Assembly: GCA_019400425.1 (NCBI GenBank)
Contig: JAFREE010000002.1
Span: 310,001 to 374,000, forward strand
Direction of reading: 5' to 3'
DNA: 64,000 nt
Origin: Hymenochaete sp. R1
Taxonomy: Eukaryota > Basidiomycota > Agaricomycetes > Hymenochaetales > Hymenochaetaceae
Shown here: piece after piece, positions 60,668 to 64,000 of the stretch
Layout of the letters: every line of letters begins with the position of its first letter
Position numbering within the stretch: the first letter of the stretch is position 1
Made by a program: the position numbers and the translations under genes
Notes under the pieces: generated by a model
The model's input: only the letters and a program-made list of their open reading frames with translations
Told to the model about the DNA's origin: nothing
Database searches by the model: none

Positions 60668-61935
60668 ATGTCCTCCTCAGACGGTTCACGCCCGCCCATC
60701 GCTCCCAAGATCATCTCGAGTCCGATAAAACCTATTCATGACCAGGACGTTATTCTCTACGTGGTACGTTGGTCCCAAAACCTTTAATTTTGCACAGCCC
60801 CGATGAACGTGCCGCTAGACTGCTGTCTTCACAGTCGTCATTTTTGCGCTTTGGAATATACCCGTGGTAAGTCCTCTCTGACCATCTCGATGGATATTGG
60901 GTTACTCACAATTGTTAGGCCAGGACACTCATCAACCCTCTAAAGCTCCTAACGATCAGTTGGCATGAGGGGTGTCATATAGCAGGTGTAAGTATCGCGT
61001 TGAATCACTGGCCTTCGTTTAATTGAGTGCAAGGCCTTAGGCTATAATCACGGGCGGTACTATTCTGAGTGTCACTATCGATCCCAACTTAGGTGGATGT
61101 ACTCGTGTTGAGGGCGGATACCCTCCCGTCATCTTAGCCGCAGGTTACATTGGGTCGGCAGCTTTCGGAGGCGTGTTCATCTTAGGGGGATTTGATACAC
61201 TAGTGGCCAAAATTTTGAGCTTTGTCATTGGGATCGGACTCATCGTACCGCTGGTACTGGTACGGGATAAACTGTGAGTATGTTCCGTTTCGCCTCGGGG
61301 CGACGTATGTTGATTTGTAACAGAACTATTCTGCTCACCCTCATGTACGAAGGTCTGTTAATAGGCTTCTGGTTCATTAACCACGCGTAAGTCAATGCCT
61401 GTCCATGCTTAACTTGTTTCTGAAAGTTCATCGTCATCTTCCAGAGATGCTCTGCGATGGTACTGTCTATTTATAGGGATCATGAAGTAAGTCTCCAATG
61501 ACATCAATTAAGAAAATGTTTGAACATCGAACGTAGTGTCTTTTATGTTGTTTGTGAGCTTCCTTCGCTGTTCGTCCCCATGTACTTGATGTTCACGAAT
61601 CGTAGGGGATATCACCGACGACAAATTCTTCAGGAAAGTCAACGACTCCGATATTACACAATTCAATATTTTGTTTCCGCGATTACCTGCATGGGGTTTG
61701 TTTTGTCTTCGTCGTCTGATGAATATGAGAAGCTTATTTTCTTCGCTCGATAGTTTGGGCTGCCCTGTGGCTACTCTTTGACATTGGTACTGCGATAGGC
61801 TTCATCTTTCTCGGAATTGCTGCTTTCAAGTTAAACACATTCCAGATGCGAGCCGAAGCAGGTACGCTCTTAAATAAACTTATTGTTACTTTTGAATCGC
61901 TGAAGAGCATTTCAGACAAATTCTTACCGACTTGA
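60668..61935 (+). CDS. Peptidase M50B-like integral membrane protein
   Basis: Ten short exons encode 257 residues: 60668-60767, 60835-60866, 60919-60987, 61041-61273, 61324-61386, 61445-61486, 61537-61553, 61606-61695, 61754-61861 and 61916-61935. The zinc motif HExxH is present as SWHEGCHIAG. It is followed by the family's TIDPNLGGCTRVEGGYPPVI and several hydrophobic segments (AAGYIGSAAFGGVFILGG; SFVIGIGLIVPLVLV; ILLTLMYEGLLIGFWFI). VVWDITDDKFFRKVNDSD follows and then a last membrane segment (WAALWLLFDIGTAIGFIFLG). Members are found across fungi and are poorly characterised. Proteolysis within membranes is inferred from the motif only. Confidence 0.86.
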
Positions 61936-62518
61936 GGTTCTCACGTCTGTAAATTTTATTATATCCTGACCACATCCACTCCGCATTCCACCATCAGTCC
62001 TATACTGTTACGCTCCGCATATGTTGTTACTTTTTGCATGTACACACGACTATTTTTGCTTTCCCTAGAGTTATTCGCGCGCTGCCTTTTTGGACCACCT
62101 TGGATTACGGGTTCTAGCTGGATCAGACACTTTCATATTGCATACATTCCATACCCAGCACTCTTTTGTATTATTGCGACATCCATCGAATATATGTGAT
62201 TCGAAATGCTAGTCATTGGAAATCCGCGAATCAAAAATATTGCTTGATAGGGTCGGCCGGGCGTGATTTATTGCTTTGCGTTACAGTATACAACGTGAAT
62301 AAGGTGAAAACGTGTCTTGTAATATTCATGAACGAGAACTGAGGCTACTCAACACTATCCAAAGGTAGGGAGAACATGACTTCCGGAAGTAGCCTTCTAT
62401 CCACAAAAACATAGGATAGTATCACCTTGCGCTTTTGGTAGAACGGAAGGTCCGTAAAGTGGAGGCGAAGTCGAGAGGGAAGGGGAACAGGTCAGCTCCG
62501 CTGCGCAACGCAAAGAAA
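61936..62518. other. Convergent spacer
   Basis: 580 bp between the M50B-like gene and FIS1. T-rich 3' flank; no gene, RNA or repeat seen. Confidence 0.4.
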
Positions 62519-63273
62519 TCAATCACGATTTGCTCGCCGAATGAAGGTTGCGAGCAGCATCGCGCCAACGGCCGCTGCTGTACCAGCAATCGCAAGTCCG
62601 ATGTATCCTTCTGGAAAATCATGGGAAGAGGAATTAAACAAGGGCTGACATGACATAAGTTGACGAGGAAGCACGAACCTCTGGTCATTTTGTCGTCGAT
62701 GAGTTGGGCCAGACTCTGGGCCTGTAGGTTATTAGGTTCCTTTTCAAGCAACTTGGCTTCCAAAATGTCGTTCGTTCATGAGACTGGGAGGTTCAATAAC
62801 CACACAATTCCACATACCATTAAGTTGCTTTGCCTCCTCGTAGTTCCCCATCTTGTAATTCCCTAGCGAAAGATAATATAGGCATTCTCTCCTCCTCTCC
62901 GGGCTGACGCGGAAGATCTCTAAGTATCAACCAAGTGTACAAGCATCAGTTCAAAAGTCCATTTCATACCGCCAGGCAATGTAAGATGGTATAACGCACG
63001 ATGCAACAGCTTGACGCCCTCTGCCTGGTCCGCGTGCCTGGGACTCTTCACGAGTGCCCACGCGTAGTTAAATTTCATCTGCAGTGGTTCATGTCCCGCA
63101 TTCGATTGCTGGTGCTTGCGATACTCGGCTTCGATGACCTGTGTGTGCAGAGGGTAAACTCCACCAGTCAATATTTCGCTATGGATACTAAGCTCTGAGG
63201 AAGTATGGCTCACGTCGAACTCTTCTCTGCTGACTGACATCTCTGCATCTGCTGCGTATGGTAGTTCCGTCAT
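62519..63273 (-). CDS. FIS1: Mitochondrial fission 1 protein
   Basis: Five exons (63214-63273, 63000-63138, 62818-62919, 62679-62756, 62519-62610) encode 156 residues, the standard Fis1 length. Fis1 is a tail-anchored outer-membrane adaptor for the dynamin Dnm1 on mitochondria and peroxisomes. The N-terminus [13 protein letters not shown] and the TPR core ([51 protein letters not shown]) are typical. The C-terminal anchor is [20 protein letters not shown], ending in a short basic tail (FIRRANRD). Confidence 0.94.
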
Positions 63274-63580
63274 AGTAGTCGCTCGTAAATGATGATTCGT
63301 CCTATTACAAGAGAGCAGGCGGGAAGTCGCAAGAGGGACGGATTCAGGCCGGTCAGGACAGCCACAGCCCACAGAGCAGACACAGCCGGTCAACTACGTC
63401 ACGTTTACATTCTCACGATACGGCTTGAAGAATCCGACTTCGTTTCTTCAAGTTATCTCATTCACGCACCACGTTTCACTAGATGGAAGCCTTTCTTGGT
63501 CTTGAGAATGCATTGCGTTGTAGATTGGTGAAAATATTTCTATACATTTACATCGGCAGTCCAGATCCCCTCTGCTATTA
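63274..63580. other. Spacer between FIS1 and iPGM
   Basis: About 310 bp holding the FIS1 promoter and the iPGM 3' flank. No other feature is seen. Confidence 0.45.
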
Positions 63581-64000
63581 TTAATCTTTCTTTTCCTCTT
63601 GGGGACCTTTCCCTTTCCTTTCTAGCAGCGATCGTCCGGTCATATCTACGAAGCATTGTCGTGTTCATTATGCGCACTGACAACAGTATTTTAATAACGT
63701 ACCTTCTGGCTTCTCCAGCCCCATTAAATCAAGGATGGTCGGCGCGACATCACACAGAGCACCAGGTTCCTCTTCCTCTCCTTCCTTATCAGCCTTCAGG
63801 CCGAGATCTTCAGGATTTCCCGTCAGGATCAAAGGGACTTTGTTCGTCGTGTGTGCGGTATGTGGTGCCTTCGTCTCTGGGTTGATCATCTGCTCGGCAT
63901 TACCATGGTCCGCAGTAATGAGCAGAACATATCCAGCTGCCTCGCAAGCCTTGTACACCGTACCCACAGCGGCGTCGGTGGCAGTGATAGCCTCTACAGC
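63581..64000 (-). CDS. Cofactor-independent phosphoglycerate mutase (3' part)
   Basis: The gene leaves the window at the right edge. Visible exons are 63703-64000 (partial) and 63581-63645. iPGM interconverts 3- and 2-phosphoglycerate in glycolysis with two Mn ions. The family block ITADHGNAEQMINPETKAPH includes the Asp-His metal ligands, and TAHTTNKVPLILTGNP follows. GALCDVAPTILDLMGLEKPE precedes the splice to DMTGRSLLERKGKG and a Lys/Glu tail. The metal-site residues seen here are intact. Confidence 0.93.

Overview
The window is nuclear DNA of a basidiomycete, most likely an Agaricomycete. Genes are close together on both strands and carry many 45-70 bp introns with GT(A/G)AG(T/G) donors. 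The proteome is fungal: Ded1 with an RGG tail, Spt20, Sds3, Bud6, Apl4, a Gin4-type kinase, Rgd2, a Zap1-type factor, Fis1, an iPGM and a DOPA dioxygenase. I see no viral, plasmid, CRISPR or large transposon sequence. I assembled spliced models by hand. For every model I assign to a family, the exon lengths add up to a multiple of three.

1-9 kb: the 3' end of a coiled-coil/PH-domain gene, the DEAD-box helicase DED1, an unrecognised conserved-looking protein and a GATA factor with a WC-2-type finger. 9-11.4 kb has no clear gene. 11.4-15.8 kb: SPT20 (SAGA) and HGH1 (eEF2 folding) diverge. 16.4-19.6 kb: two tandem genes for secreted low-complexity proteins. The first has three near-identical ~57-residue repeats separated by Lys-Arg dibasic sites, the layout of a Kex2-processed repeat precursor. 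This is the most unusual locus in the window.

20-32.5 kb: SDS3 (Rpd3L), a ~1 kb spacer with two nested or adjacent inverted repeats (MITE-like), a forkhead factor with an altered recognition helix, SF3B1, a two-exon MZT1 (gamma-tubulin recruitment), a DOPA dioxygenase and a nine-exon cystathionine beta-synthase without a C-terminal Bateman module. 32.7-45 kb: SDA1 (60S biogenesis), BUD6 (formin cofactor), AP-1 gamma-adaptin and a Gin4/Cdr2-type kinase.

45-64 kb: DNA ligase IV in 26 exons, a Zap1-like C2H2 factor with a Cys-rich N-terminal cluster, TMA16, mitoribosomal mL44, an Rgd2-type F-BAR/DEP/RhoGAP protein lacking the usual arginine finger, an H2A gene without an adjacent H2B, a peptidase M50B-like membrane protein, FIS1, and the 3' end of an iPGM gene that leaves the window.

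Most of the content is conserved housekeeping machinery. Neighbours do not form one pathway, although several pairs share a process: Bud6, Gin4-like and Rgd2 in polarity, and SPT20, SDS3 and H2A in chromatin. I found no strong case for a wholly new system; the Kex2-style repeat precursor is the best candidate for undescribed biology.
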